Assembly (NCBI RefSeq): GCF_009760405.1
Contig: NZ_WRPP01000006.1
Coordinates: 310,001 to 374,000 of the forward strand
Origin: Nocardia terrae
GTDB taxonomy: Bacteria; Actinomycetota; Actinomycetes; Mycobacteriales; Mycobacteriaceae
Length of the DNA stretch: 64,000 nt
Reading direction: 5' to 3'
Of the stretch, positions 16,384 through 24,894 are shown in pieces (within the stretch, counting starts at the first letter, position 1; each line of letters opens with the position of its first letter). Under the pieces are notes generated by a model. The model saw only the letters and a list, made by a program, of their open reading frames with translations. It made no database searches and was not told where the DNA came from. The translations under genes were made by a program, and so were the position numbers.

Positions 16384-16895
16384 GCGTTCTCCGGAATATC
16401 GCTGAATTGGGCTCTCCAGTAGACGAGTGGACGCTGTGTGGAAAGGGCTCTGCCGTTGACGAGGCGTCCGACCACCATCTGGTGGTCGCCCATCGGCAGA
16501 GCATCCACGACGGCGCATTCGGCCCAGGCGACTGTGTCCTCGAACAGGGGTGCGTCCGTCCGTGGTCCCGGATACCAGTTCGTGCCGGCGAAGCGCTCTG
16601 GCACGGGCGATGCGAAGGTCCGCGCGATGTCGGCCGTCCCGGCGGCAAGAATGTTCACTGCGAACGAGCCGCTGTGTTGTATCGCCGCGAGTGTCGAGCT
16701 TCGTTCGTGGAGACAGGCCAGCAGCAGCGGCGGCGTTGCCGATAAACTGCACACCGCTGAGCAAGTGAGTCCTCTCGGTTCGCCGCTTCGATCCCGTGTC
16801 GTCACGATGGTCACGCCCGCAGCCAGCGAGCCCATTGTCTTCTTGAAGGTGACCTGGTCCACTTCGGTCCACTGCTGGTCGATCGGCGTTGTCAT
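16380..16895 (-). CDS. Flavin reductase-like protein (HpaC/ActVB type)
   Basis: A 171-residue FMN-binding split-barrel protein. Family features are FKKTMGSLAAGVTIVTTRD, GLTCSAVCSLSATPPLLLACL, SGSFAVNILAAG and the C-terminal GDHQMVVGRLVNG. Such enzymes reduce FMN or FAD with NAD(P)H and hand it to a two-component monooxygenase. In polyketide loci ActVB plays this part for quinone formation. No matching monooxygenase lies beside it in this window. It follows the antiporter gene by 42 bases on the same strand, and its stop overlaps the end of the convergent membrane-protein gene. Confidence 0.88.
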   Translation of the reverse strand: MTTPIDQQWTEVDQVTFKKTMGSLAAGVTIVTTRDRSGEPRGLTCSAVCSLSATPPLLLACLHERSSTLAAIQHSGSFAVNILAAGTADIARTFASPVPERFAGTNWYPGPRTDAPLFEDTVAWAECAVVDALPMGDHQMVVGRLVNGRALSTQRPLVYWRAQFSDIPENA

Positions 16896-16937
16896 GTGAG
16901 TTCCCTTCGGGTCAATTGCGACGGGTTCGTTTCGCGG

Positions 16938-18212
16938 CTAATTGGCAATGTCGACTTCGGCGGCGCGGCGTGACTCCTCCGCAGTTCTCGACTCCGAGTT
17001 CGATAGGTCCGGCTCGAGTGTGTGTGGATTATCGTCAGGATCGTGCCGTCGCGTGATCATGGTCAGTAGCGGTCCGGTCATGGCGGTCGTGAACAACGCC
17101 GCGATCACGAGCAGAGAGTAGATTCGAGTATCGATCAAACCCAGGGACAGTCCGACCACAAGAATGATCAATTCGGTCAATCCACGGGTGTTCATCAGGC
17201 TCGCAAGAATTCCAGCATCTCTTCGCCGGATGCCGGATACTCGCGCAGAAGCGTACGTGCCGCCAATCTTGCCGAATACTGCCGCGGTGACCACCAGCAC
17301 CAGATCGAGTAGGTCGGTTCGACTCAGAGCGTTGATATCCACCGCAAGCCCGGCGACCACGAAGAATGCTGGTAGAAACAGAAGACTGACCACGTTCAAC
17401 CGCTCCATGAGGAATTCTCGATGTGTGCGAGGGAAAGCTGCGCCGAAGAGGAACGCACCGAATATGAGATGAAGGCCGATCCATTCGGTCCCGGCACCAC
17501 AAAGCAATGCACCGATGACCGCGATCGGCACGAAGACGCTCGGTGCCTTCCGTCGCTCCAGGATGTTCAGCATCTTGCGGGCGGACCAGATCACGCCCAG
17601 GGCAGGCACCAGAAGCAGCAGTCGAGCCTGACTTGCCGAGTGCGAGTTGGATAGCCCTGCCAACAAGGCCAGCGCCGACCAGGCCAGGAGGTCGTTGATC
17701 GCGGCCGCCGCCAGACTGAACTGGCCGACCCAGCTGCGAATCATGTCGCGGTCGCTCAGGATTCGTGCGAGTACCGGAAACGCGGTCACGGCGAGCGCGG
17801 CGCCGATGAAGAACACGAAGCCGACGGGATGTTCCCCGTGATGGCCGAACAGTACGGTCGCCGCGAGCAGCGCACCCAACGCGAACGGCAATAGATAGGC
17901 TCCAATCGATACGGCCAGGATCATCCGCCGCCGGTGGGCGAATATACGGCCGTCCACTTCCATGCCGATCTGAAACATGAAGACTGCAACACCTACATTG
18001 GCGAAGGCCATCAGGTACTGTCGTACATCGTGTGGGAACAATAGGGTCGACGCGTGTGCTCCGATTACAATGGGGCCGCAGAAGATCCCCGCCGCAACTT
18101 CTCCGACGACCGAGGGTTGGCGCAGTAATGTTGCAATCCAGCCGAAGAGGCGCGCTGTCACTGTTATTACAGCGAGGTCGGTTAAAAGCATCACGAGTTG
18201 ACTACTGGACAA
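16938..18212 (-). CDS. Cation/proton antiporter, CPA2 (KefB-like) family
   Basis: An integral membrane exchanger, 424 residues from the start chosen here, with about twelve hydrophobic helices. Recognisable segments are RQPSVVGEVAAGIFCGPIVIG near the N-terminus, FMFQIGMEVDGR, AALAVTAFPVLARILSDRDM (the ion-site helix), AINDLLAWSALALL and LMNTRGLTELIILVVG. The start is uncertain: an ORF extends to 18344, but the TTG at 18212 has GGGAGG eight bases upstream and the usual family N-terminus begins here. In antibiotic loci such antiporters sometimes provide pH or self-protection functions; here only the neighbourhood suggests it. Confidence 0.85.
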   Translation of the reverse strand: MSSSQLVMLLTDLAVITVTARLFGWIATLLRQPSVVGEVAAGIFCGPIVIGAHASTLLFPHDVRQYLMAFANVGVAVFMFQIGMEVDGRIFAHRRRMILAVSIGAYLLPFALGALLAATVLFGHHGEHPVGFVFFIGAALAVTAFPVLARILSDRDMIRSWVGQFSLAAAAINDLLAWSALALLAGLSNSHSASQARLLLLVPALGVIWSARKMLNILERRKAPSVFVPIAVIGALLCGAGTEWIGLHLIFGAFLFGAAFPRTHREFLMERLNVVSLLFLPAFFVVAGLAVDINALSRTDLLDLVLVVTAAVFGKIGGTYASARVSGIRRRDAGILASLMNTRGLTELIILVVGLSLGLIDTRIYSLLVIAALFTTAMTGPLLTMITRRHDPDDNPHTLEPDLSNSESRTAEESRRAAEVDIAN

Positions 18213-18913
18213 TGAAGGCACCTCCCGTTCGTATTTCACGCTATTTGACCATCGCTGCGTGCGATAGGGCGCGTGGGCCCAACCTGATGGTTCAGTTGAT
18301 GTGTCAATATTTGAGTGGGGTATGGAACAGGCCGCGGACAACACATGCCCGGCTTGGTGAGGGGCGTATAGGGCGCTTCATGGCTGGGCAGTCGGGCCTC
18401 ATCGGAAAACGTTTGCGGCCCAATGATGTCTGTCGACTCGCTTGGATGCCTTATCGAGAAAAGTCTCCGTACGGGCTCCGCTGCTCACGGCTTTGAGCAG
18501 AGCAGTGTTTCGGAGGTTGGCCTATCGTCGGGCATTACTGTGCTGGAGTGCCTCAAGAATCGTGTGGCGTGTGGCGTGTCAGTTTGAGGCCGGCGGCGGA
18601 TACATGTTCGTGAAAGGCGCGAATGGCCGTCGACACCTCGGCGAGTTTGTCCGGCTGAATCACGCTTCGCAAAGCCACATGGATGTAGGAGTTTTCGGGA
18701 ATTCCCATGATCGGGGGGCGTGCGTTATGAGGGACACGCTTCGGGATCCGAACCTCATATGGGCCGGACCCGAGGTTTCCCGGGCAGTGGGTCAGATGCT
18801 GAAGTTGACCGAAAGGATTCGCGGTGTCTACGAGTATGTTGCGCAGGATCAAACGGGATTTCTCCCGTGAGGAATCTGATCGGGACGCCGCCTCCGATTC
18901 GCCGGGTGTGGGA
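18213..18913. other. Stretch without a convincing gene; likely island border
   Basis: About 700 bases between the antiporter start and the end of the serine recombinase. It has lower GC third-position bias than its neighbours. A 51-codon minus-strand frame at 18553-18708 (starting MGIPENSYIHVALRSV) reads like protein but has no ribosome site. A short run of TGTGGCG direct repeats lies near 18558-18577. As the flank of a recombinase gene this is where an attachment site would be expected, but no repeated core could be paired with another site by eye. Confidence 0.4.
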
Positions 18914-20944
18914 TCACCGCGGGCGTCCGTGACTGTCTCGGCGACGGATGCCGCGACGCTCCAACGCTGCGCGGACGGTGGTGGCCTTGACGCCGAGCCG
19001 GTCGGCGATCTTGGCGAGTGATTGTCCGTCCTGGTAGCTGACGACGGCCTGATCGATCTCCTCGCTCGACAGTCGGCGCTGCTGGCGTATGGCCGCGCCT
19101 CCGGTGCGGAGGATCTCGAGAATACTTCCCTTGGCGAGCTGGTGGTCGAAGGCGAGCTGGTTTGCTGAAGCTCCACCCTCGTAGGCGGCGACGATCTGTT
19201 CGCGGTCCGCGGCGGTCAGACGGCGAGCCAGTGCGTGTGCTTTCGGTCCTTTGGCGCTCGGTTCGCGTTTCTGCTGTTCAGAGACTTGCTCACGGAGCTT
19301 TTCGAGGGTGGAAGTTAGGGTGCCCTGGTTCGAGTAAGCTCGCATAAGGTCCACCAATCGTGTCATTGCACGAACCGACTCCATTGGGGCTGGTACCGCG
19401 GAAGCGGTACCAGCCCTAATGTCGTTTCCGGGTTGGGGGATGCGGAAGGTGGGGACGAGGCGGTCAGGGCCGGTGACGGCGACGTGGGCGACGAGGGTCT
19501 CGATGAGCGCTTTGGCTTGGGTACGAGTGCCGGTGCCGATGATTTCGGCGATGTGGTCAGCGATGCCGTCGAGCGTGGCGGTCTTGGGGACGACGGGCTC
19601 GTTGTCGAGCGTGATCGCGAGTTCGTCGCGGCGGGTGGTGAGCTGGGTTGTCTTGGTGCGCAATTCGCTGACTCGTAGGGCGAGGAGTTCGGGGTCGAGG
19701 ATGCCGTTTTCGAAGGCGTTCAGGTAGCGGTCGATCGCTTGGTGGGCTTTGGCGAGTTCGGCGGTGACGGCGTCCAGTTCGACGCGGGTGTCGCTACTGG
19801 AATCGTGGTGGCGTCGCTGCTGGGCGGTGATGGCTTGGCTGATCAGGTCGTGATGGGTGCGGTAGAACTTGCCGAGGGCTTCCAGTACGGCAGTGTCGAC
19901 TGAGTCGGCGTCGAGTCGGGCGAAGTCGCACTTGTCGGCGTCATAGCGGGCGCGGTTGAAGCAGGTGTAGTAGCGGTAAGTGCGAGACCGCCCGGTGGCG
20001 CGAGTACCGATCATGACGCGCCCGCACCGCGGGCAGCGCAAGCGGCCGGTCAGCAGGTAGTCCGAGGAGTTGGCGGCGCGGTGGGCGTGAGATTCCCCGC
20101 GTGCCTCGAGGACCGATTGGGCGTGGTCGAAGGTGGCGGCGTCGATGAGGGCGGGATGGGTGTCGGTGACGGTGGTGCCGCGGAAGGTCAACTCGCCGAG
20201 ATAGATCCGGCTGTTGAGAATGCGCAGCACGTGATGCCCGGACCATTCGCGGCCGGTGCTGGCGCGATGTCCGCGCGCATTCAACTCCGCGGCGACGGCA
20301 CGGGCACCGAGACGACGGCAGGTGTAGAGGTCGAAGATCGTGCGCACGACGACGGCTTCGGCTTCATCCGCGAGGAGGGTTTGGGTGGGTTTGTCGACTC
20401 GGTAGCCGTAGGGCCGTTTGCCGCCTTTCCATTTGCCTTTGGCGGCTTTGCGTTCCATGCCTGCGATGACGCGGTCGATGATGGTGTCGCGTTCGAATTG
20501 GGCGAACATGCCCAGCATCTGCACCAGCATGCGGCCCATGGGGGTGGAGGTGTCGAATGGTTCGGTGGCGGAGCGGAACACGACTTTGGCTCGGTCGAGT
20601 TCGTCGAGCAGGGTGACCAGGTCGCGCAGGTTGCGGGAGAACCGGTCGACTCGGTAGACCACGAGCACGTCGATGACTCCGGCACGTGCGGCTTGTAGGG
20701 CACGTTGCAGGCCGGGCCGTTCGGTGCTGGCACCGGAGGCGTCGTCGGTGAAGCTGACAGTGTGTCGCCAGCCGTGTTGGGAATCGATGTAGGAGTCCAG
20801 GCGGGCGTTCTGGGCTTCGATGGAGTAGGGCTGGTTGTCTTCCGTGGTGGAGCGGCGGGTGTAGGTGCCTACCCGCACGTCCTGTTCCCATGCGGCAATG
20901 TCGGTAGAGATACGCGGAGTTGAGGATTTCTTGCTGCCTGCCAT
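18914..20944 (-). CDS. Large serine recombinase with C-terminal HTH repeats
   Basis: A 676-residue site-specific recombinase. The resolvase-like catalytic domain begins VGTYTRRSTTEDNQPYSIEA, with the nucleophilic serine in the RRS text, and continues with VLVVYRVDRFSRNLRDL and MLGMFAQFERDTIIDRV. The recombinase domain follows (RPYGYRVDKPTQTLLADE), then a zinc ribbon (LRCPRCGRVMIG and YYTCFNRARYDADKC) and a coiled coil. Unusually, the last 110 residues carry two helix-turn-helix-like segments (LTAADREQIVAAYEGG and LSSEEIDQAVVSYQDGQS). The ATG at 20944 is preferred (GGAAGGA upstream). An alternative ATG at 21118 overlaps a small upstream ORF by ATGA but adds residues with poor coding bias. Probably the integrase of a mobile element. 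Confidence 0.88.
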   Translation of the reverse strand: MAGSKKSSTPRISTDIAAWEQDVRVGTYTRRSTTEDNQPYSIEAQNARLDSYIDSQHGWRHTVSFTDDASGASTERPGLQRALQAARAGVIDVLVVYRVDRFSRNLRDLVTLLDELDRAKVVFRSATEPFDTSTPMGRMLVQMLGMFAQFERDTIIDRVIAGMERKAAKGKWKGGKRPYGYRVDKPTQTLLADEAEAVVVRTIFDLYTCRRLGARAVAAELNARGHRASTGREWSGHHVLRILNSRIYLGELTFRGTTVTDTHPALIDAATFDHAQSVLEARGESHAHRAANSSDYLLTGRLRCPRCGRVMIGTRATGRSRTYRYYTCFNRARYDADKCDFARLDADSVDTAVLEALGKFYRTHHDLISQAITAQQRRHHDSSSDTRVELDAVTAELAKAHQAIDRYLNAFENGILDPELLALRVSELRTKTTQLTTRRDELAITLDNEPVVPKTATLDGIADHIAEIIGTGTRTQAKALIETLVAHVAVTGPDRLVPTFRIPQPGNDIRAGTASAVPAPMESVRAMTRLVDLMRAYSNQGTLTSTLEKLREQVSEQQKREPSAKGPKAHALARRLTAADREQIVAAYEGGASANQLAFDHQLAKGSILEILRTGGAAIRQQRRLSSEEIDQAVVSYQDGQSLAKIADRLGVKATTVRAALERRGIRRRDSHGRPR

Positions 20945-21114
20945 GCTGCGGGTCCTTCCGATCGAGACACGCTTCTCGCCATCTTGGATGTCCGAAACAT
21001 CCTGCGACGGTCCGGAATTCGGGTTCGGGATTTGGTCCGGTATATCGCCGGGTCTATTGTCCCTCGATCGATTTTCGAATGTATTGGTGTGGCGGGTATT
21101 TCGGTCGGGGTGTT

Positions 21115-21333
21115 TCATGCGGCGTTCCGTTCGCCGCTGTCGGTGTGGTGGCGGTGGGTCCATGCGGTGATGAGGTCAGCGAGAAGGGTGACGGCGTGGT
21201 CGTGATGGGTGGTGGTGAGCGGTTCGGTGTCGATTCGTTCGATGTGCCAGGTCTGGTGGACACGGTCGCGGGCGCGCAGCTTGGCAGGTTCGGTACCGGT
21301 CAGGGTGCGTTTTCCGGGTTCGGGGCGTTCCAT
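21115..21333 (-). CDS. Small hypothetical protein upstream of the recombinase
   Basis: A 72-residue frame, MERPEPGKRTLTGTEPAK at its start, rich in His and Thr towards the end. I do not recognise a family. Its stop overlaps an in-frame ATG (21118) of the recombinase reading frame, which could mean translational coupling. Support is only this overlap and reasonable codon use. Confidence 0.35.
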   Translation of the reverse strand: MERPEPGKRTLTGTEPAKLRARDRVHQTWHIERIDTEPLTTTHHDHAVTLLADLITAWTHRHHTDSGERNAA

Positions 21334-21646
21334 CGAGGCTCCTGTGGGATGTTCGGCGTTTGGAGTGGCGTCACCCTGTACTGGCAGCGGAACCCGCGTT
21401 TATCCGCGTCTGGGACCGAAATTGATGCAATTCCGTGTTCCGCGGTCAAAGTTCGGCATCATTCACGAGATCCGTTGGGTCCGGCATTTGGGTTTGGCGC
21501 GCCTGTTAACTGCCGAGAAGGGCCCCGATTTCGACGTTTCAGTGCGAAACGGTTCGATAACGATCGGTGTCGCCACACGCAAGCACCCCAGGGACGATTG
21601 TCTTGTCCCTGGGGTGTTTTGAATATGGATGGGGCGGTGGGTGGCG
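21334..21646. other. Gene-poor stretch ending in a terminator
   Basis: About 310 bases with no convincing gene. A plus-strand frame starting ATG near 21424 reads protein-like for about 65 codons, but its end runs through the terminator stem at 21584-21616, so it is probably not a gene. The stretch could hold a small RNA that ends at that terminator. Confidence 0.35.
21584..21616 (+). terminator. Intrinsic terminator with T-tract
   Basis: A perfect 12-bp stem CACCCCAGGGAC / GTCCCTGGGGTG with a nine-base loop, followed by TTTTG on the plus strand. It is unusually strong for this genome. No plus-strand gene clearly precedes it, so it may end a non-coding transcript; it may also protect the minus-strand small-gene operon from antisense transcription. 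Confidence 0.65.
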
Positions 21647-21757
21647 CTATCTGCGGTTGATCAGGCCGGTTTGGTCTTGTCCATCGTCGTCGGCGTTGAC
21701 AGGCACGTTCCATAGGTCGTGGCTGCTGCCGTTCGGGCCTGGTTCGAGGGCCTTCAT
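21647..21757 (-). CDS. 36-residue coupled small protein
   Basis: A very short frame that starts in the stop codon of the preceding gene (TGATG) and has the strong ribosome site GGGAGGGGG eight bases upstream. Codon use is GC-rich at third positions. The peptide begins MKALEPGPNGSSHDLWNVPV and ends in an acidic stretch and GLINRR. No family is recognised. The strong translation signal and the coupling argue that it is made. It could be a regulatory peptide, a precursor peptide or a small partner of the resolvase-like protein. Confidence 0.5.
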   Translation of the reverse strand: MKALEPGPNGSSHDLWNVPVNADDDGQDQTGLINRR

Positions 21758-22107
21758 CAGTTCACCCCCTCCCCGATCGTGATGGTTTTTGGTCGGTCGC
21801 TGAGGTTGTCGTTTGTGTACCTGATGCCGGTGTCCGCGCAGATCACGTCGGCGATCTTGACCAGGGCCGGTAGATCGTCGGGCTCGAAATGGTCGACGCT
21901 CGGGGCGATCACCTCGTTCACGCATTCGGCGTAGGCGAGATTCATCAGGCGATTGATCACCGCGCCTGGGCGGTTCGGGACGCCGAAGTAGACCAGGACC
22001 ATCGACCATCCGCGCTCCTCAGCGAGTGTGTGGATCCGTGCCTCGTCCTGCTGCCACCGCTCGTCCGATACATCGGGGCGGAGGAATCCGATCACGTAGT
22101 TGGTCAT
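21757..22107 (-). CDS. Resolvase N-terminal-like small protein
   Basis: A 116-residue protein that resembles only the catalytic-domain fold of serine resolvases: YVIGFLRPDVSDERWQQDEARI, then ERGWSMVLVYFGVP, and VIAPSVDHFEPDDLPALVKIADV where resolvases have their second and third strands. The catalytic serine position reads FLRPDVS, so it is not clear that it is active. No DNA-binding domain is present. Such stand-alone proteins occur in Nocardia and Rhodococcus accessory DNA. It overlaps the upstream winged-helix gene by ATGA and the downstream 36-residue ORF by TGATG. Confidence 0.6.
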   Translation of the reverse strand: MTNYVIGFLRPDVSDERWQQDEARIHTLAEERGWSMVLVYFGVPNRPGAVINRLMNLAYAECVNEVIAPSVDHFEPDDLPALVKIADVICADTGIRYTNDNLSDRPKTITIGEGVN

Positions 22108-22361
22108 GGTCGTGTCCCGGCGTAGTCGCGGTATACGGGGCGGGTGATCGCGAGTCGGCCTCGCGCGGTGCATCGCCAACGGGCGGGTCCTTGCAGGGTG
22201 CCCATCGCCAACCCGGTGCGCGACAGACGCAGCAGTGCCCGGTGGATCGAGGTCTCGGGAAGCCCGGTGGCGCGGCAGAGTTGCCGCACGGTCAGCGCTT
22301 GGGGCGGCTCCAGGTTCGACAGTGCACCAAGCACTTTCGCTTCCGCTTCGGTGAAGGCCAT
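22104..22361 (-). CDS. Winged-helix DNA-binding protein
   Basis: An 85-residue protein made of a single winged helix-turn-helix: MAFTEAEAKVLGALSNLEP, LTVRQLCRATGLPETSIHRA as the helix-turn-helix, LLRLSRTGLAMGTLQGPAR and a basic tail. It lies between a 58-residue membrane protein gene (3-base gap) and the resolvase-like gene (ATGA overlap), forming a compact three- or four-gene unit. It probably regulates this unit. Confidence 0.6.
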   Translation of the reverse strand: MAFTEAEAKVLGALSNLEPPQALTVRQLCRATGLPETSIHRALLRLSRTGLAMGTLQGPARWRCTARGRLAITRPVYRDYAGTRP

Positions 22362-22364
22362 CGC

Positions 22365-22541
22365 TCACCGCCCCCGACTGATCGGAACGTAGATACGTGG
22401 CGGTTCGGCCGCCAGCCGCGCCTGAATGTCGGCGACAGTGAGCCGAGCAGCGGGGCAACCGCTGCTGGTGAGAGCGCGGCCGGTCGCGGCAGCGGTGAAG
22501 ACCAGTAGCGAGACGAGCGTGATGGCAAGAAGGATGTCCAT
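22365..22541 (-). CDS. Small single-span membrane protein
   Basis: A 58-residue peptide with one N-terminal hydrophobic helix (MDILLAITLVSLLVFTAAAT) and a short soluble tail containing AARLTVADIQARLAAEPPR. It is the first gene of the minus-strand unit that diverges from the TPR regulator gene at 22757. No family is recognised. The function is unknown. Confidence 0.5.
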   Translation of the reverse strand: MDILLAITLVSLLVFTAAATGRALTSSGCPAARLTVADIQARLAAEPPRIYVPISRGR

Positions 22542-22756
22542 GTCCGGCAGCTCCCGGTACTCGGCGGTCGTTGCAGCGCACCCAGATACCGCGAGCTCGT
22601 GGGCACTAGGCCCGCCCGGCATTGGGGCTGATTGCCAGTCCACTGCACGTCGGGCGGTCGGCGGTAGACGTGTGGGACGGGCGGGTGTGTGCACAGGGGG
22701 TGTGCGCGATCGCCGATTGATAGCGGTTCGGTGTTACCGGTGCCACACTGCGATTT

Positions 22757-24124
22757 ATGGGACGCCGTGCGAAACAACCGAACCGGCAGTTCGAGGAGCT
22801 GGTCGAAGAGGCCGGCGGGGTACGCAAGGCCCTCGCCCGCCGCGTCGTCGACCGGGGCCGAGGTCTTGGGCTGAAGCTCAGCTACGACCACAGTTCGATC
22901 GGGCGCTGGTTGTCAGGGGAGCAGCCCCAGCCGCCGGTGCCGCAGCTGATCGCGGACACGCTGACCGAATTACTCGGGCGCACAATCACACCGGCCATGT
23001 GCGGCATGTCCAATCCCCGGGATGCGGCCGCGGATCTCGGCCTGGAGTTCTCACTCAGTCTCTCCGGAGCTGTCGACGCCTCGACCGCGTTGTGGCGCAG
23101 CGACATCGAACACCGACGCTTCCTGCAAGACACCTCCTACGCGGTCGCGGTCTACCCTGCCGCGTCCATGCGGTGGCTGACACTGCCCGGCCCTGAACAC
23201 CCCGTATCCATCGGCTCGTCTCGACGGGTCGGGCAGATCGACGTCGACGCCGTGCAGTCCATGGCGGCCGCGTTCCGCGATCTGGACAACAAGGTCGGTG
23301 GCGGCAAGGTCCGCTCGACGATCGTGCAGTACCTGCACAGCTCGGTCGCGCCGCTGCTGCGCGGCAGCTTCAACGAACACATCGGCCGCCAACTGTTCGG
23401 CTCCACAGCCGAACTCGTCCGCCTTGCAGGATGGGCCGCCTACGACCAAGAAGACCACGGCCTCGCCCAGCGCTACCTGATCCAGGCCCTACGACTCGCC
23501 CGCGCCGCCAGCGACGGCGCACTCAGCGCCGAAATCATGGCCGCCATGAGCCACCAGGCCACCTACGTCGGCCGCCCCGGCGATGCCATCGACCTGGCCC
23601 GCGCCGCCCAGATCGCCGCGCGCACCGCGGGATTGGCCGCTCTCGAATCCGAATGCCACATGGTCGAAGCCCACGGCCACGCCGCCCGCCAAGACGAAAC
23701 ATCCTGCACCACAGCACTCAACGCGGCCGAACGCGCCTTCGACCGCGCCCGACCCGGTGAACAACCGGTATGGCTGGCCTACTTCGACCAGTCCTACATA
23801 TCCGCGAAAACCGCCCATTGCTTCCGCGAACTCGGCGACCACACGCGCACAGCGCAATTCGCACAAAGATCATTGACAATGTCGGCTGGCTACCAACGCG
23901 GACGCGCATTCAACCTGAGCCTGCTCGCCTCAGCACTGACCGTCACCGACCCACGCGAGGCCGTACGGGTCGGACTCGGCGCGCTCGATATCGCCGCCGA
24001 TCTCGCGTCCCGCCGCAGCCTGTCCTACCTGCGAGACCTGCGCTACCGATTGCGGCCGTTCAACGACCTGACCGAGGTCGCCGACTTCCGCCAGCAGATC
24101 CTCGAACTCACTCGGCGAGGCTGA
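22757..24124 (+). CDS. Large helical regulator with TPR-like repeats
   Basis: A 455-residue protein of the actinobacterial type with an N-terminal helix-turn-helix followed by tetratricopeptide-like helices. The first 70 residues include GGVRKALARRVVDRGRGLGL and DHSSIGRWLSGEQPQPPVPQ, the form of XRE domain seen in such regulators. The remainder is Ala-rich helical hairpins, for example DHGLAQRYLIQALRLARAAS, AEIMAAMSHQATYVGR and DAIDLARAAQIAARTAGLAA. The ligand or partner is unknown. It diverges from the small-gene operon and overlaps the end of the convergent NUDIX gene by 17 bases. Confidence 0.75.
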   Translation: MGRRAKQPNRQFEELVEEAGGVRKALARRVVDRGRGLGLKLSYDHSSIGRWLSGEQPQPPVPQLIADTLTELLGRTITPAMCGMSNPRDAAADLGLEFSLSLSGAVDASTALWRSDIEHRRFLQDTSYAVAVYPAASMRWLTLPGPEHPVSIGSSRRVGQIDVDAVQSMAAAFRDLDNKVGGGKVRSTIVQYLHSSVAPLLRGSFNEHIGRQLFGSTAELVRLAGWAAYDQEDHGLAQRYLIQALRLARAASDGALSAEIMAAMSHQATYVGRPGDAIDLARAAQIAARTAGLAALESECHMVEAHGHAARQDETSCTTALNAAERAFDRARPGEQPVWLAYFDQSYISAKTAHCFRELGDHTRTAQFAQRSLTMSAGYQRGRAFNLSLLASALTVTDPREAVRVGLGALDIAADLASRRSLSYLRDLRYRLRPFNDLTEVADFRQQILELTRRG

Positions 24125-24647
24125 GCGCCCGATAGATCGCCACCACCGTCGCCGCACCCACGATCTCACCCCGATCGATCATCGCCGCCGCCTCGGCCAG
24201 CGGGATCCACCGCACGTCCTCGGCCTCGTTGATGTCGGGTGCGGTGTCGGTCAGATCCGCACCCCGGGCGAGATAGATCTCCTGAGGCTGATCCAGGGTG
24301 CCGATCGAGGGCTGATAGGTCACCAGATGCTCCATCGCGCGCGGCCGCCACCCGGTCTCCTCCTCCACCTCCCGCGCCGCCGCCACCGCGACATCCTCGG
24401 CATGGTCGACATAGCCGCCCGGAAGCTCCCACACCCATTGATCGATGATGAACCGGTGCCGGTACATCAACAGCACTTCGCGATTCTCGTTGAGTACCAA
24501 CGTCATCGCGCACCGTGGCATCCGCGCTACGTACTGAGTGAACCGGACCCCGTCCGGCAGTTCGACGTCGACCGTCGAGAGCCGAATGTGCCGATTCTCA
24601 TCGACCAGGCGCTCCCCGAGGATGTTCCACTGCGTCGCACGCTTCAC
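24108..24647 (-). CDS. NUDIX hydrolase
   Basis: A 179-residue NUDIX protein that likely hydrolyses a nucleoside diphosphate derivative. The Nudix box is complete: LPGGYVDHAEDVAVAAAREV followed by EEETGW, giving the GX5EX7REUXEEXGU pattern. Flanking strands are CAMTLVLNENREVLLMYRHR and EIYLARGADLTD. The overall form resembles the ADP-ribose/ADP-sugar pyrophosphatase branch. Its start overlaps the stop of an upstream small ORF by ATGA. In accessory islands NUDIX enzymes can remove nucleotide signals or NAD derivatives, but no partner signalling enzyme is visible here. Confidence 0.88.
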   Translation of the reverse strand: MKRATQWNILGERLVDENRHIRLSTVDVELPDGVRFTQYVARMPRCAMTLVLNENREVLLMYRHRFIIDQWVWELPGGYVDHAEDVAVAAAREVEEETGWRPRAMEHLVTYQPSIGTLDQPQEIYLARGADLTDTAPDINEAEDVRWIPLAEAAAMIDRGEIVGAATVVAIYRALSLAE

Positions 24648-24853
24648 GCCCCAGACCCTACGCGGTCAACGGTTTGGCTGGGCTCTGCCTCGACCGCTTT
24701 CGCGCCTTGCTGCCCCGCCCGACGACTCACGATCGCACCCTCTACGGCTAGATCTTCGAGGTCCGTATCCAACACGATCGTGGTCTTACTCGGGAGAGGA
24801 TGAATTTCGATCGTTCTGACCGTCGTGGAGCGAGTCTTGTTGCATCTGCTCAC
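24644..24853 (-). CDS. Small hypothetical protein coupled to the NUDIX gene
   Basis: A 69-residue frame ending four bases into the NUDIX start (ATGA). It begins MSRCNKTRSTTVRTIEIHPL and continues with a strand-like segment TTIVLDTDLEDLAVEGAIV. No family is recognised and codon bias is moderate. The overlap is the main support. Confidence 0.4.
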   Translation of the reverse strand: MSRCNKTRSTTVRTIEIHPLPSKTTIVLDTDLEDLAVEGAIVSRRAGQQGAKAVEAEPSQTVDRVGSGA

Positions 24854-24894
24854 TGCCCGTCTCGCGTCCGGCTCGGGCAGTTCCCTCGCAATCC

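Noticed and set aside
18213..22756. A tRNA gene or clear attL/attR pair at the recombinase island
   Set aside because: No cloverleaf-like sequence or matching direct repeat could be found by eye. A computed repeat search is needed.
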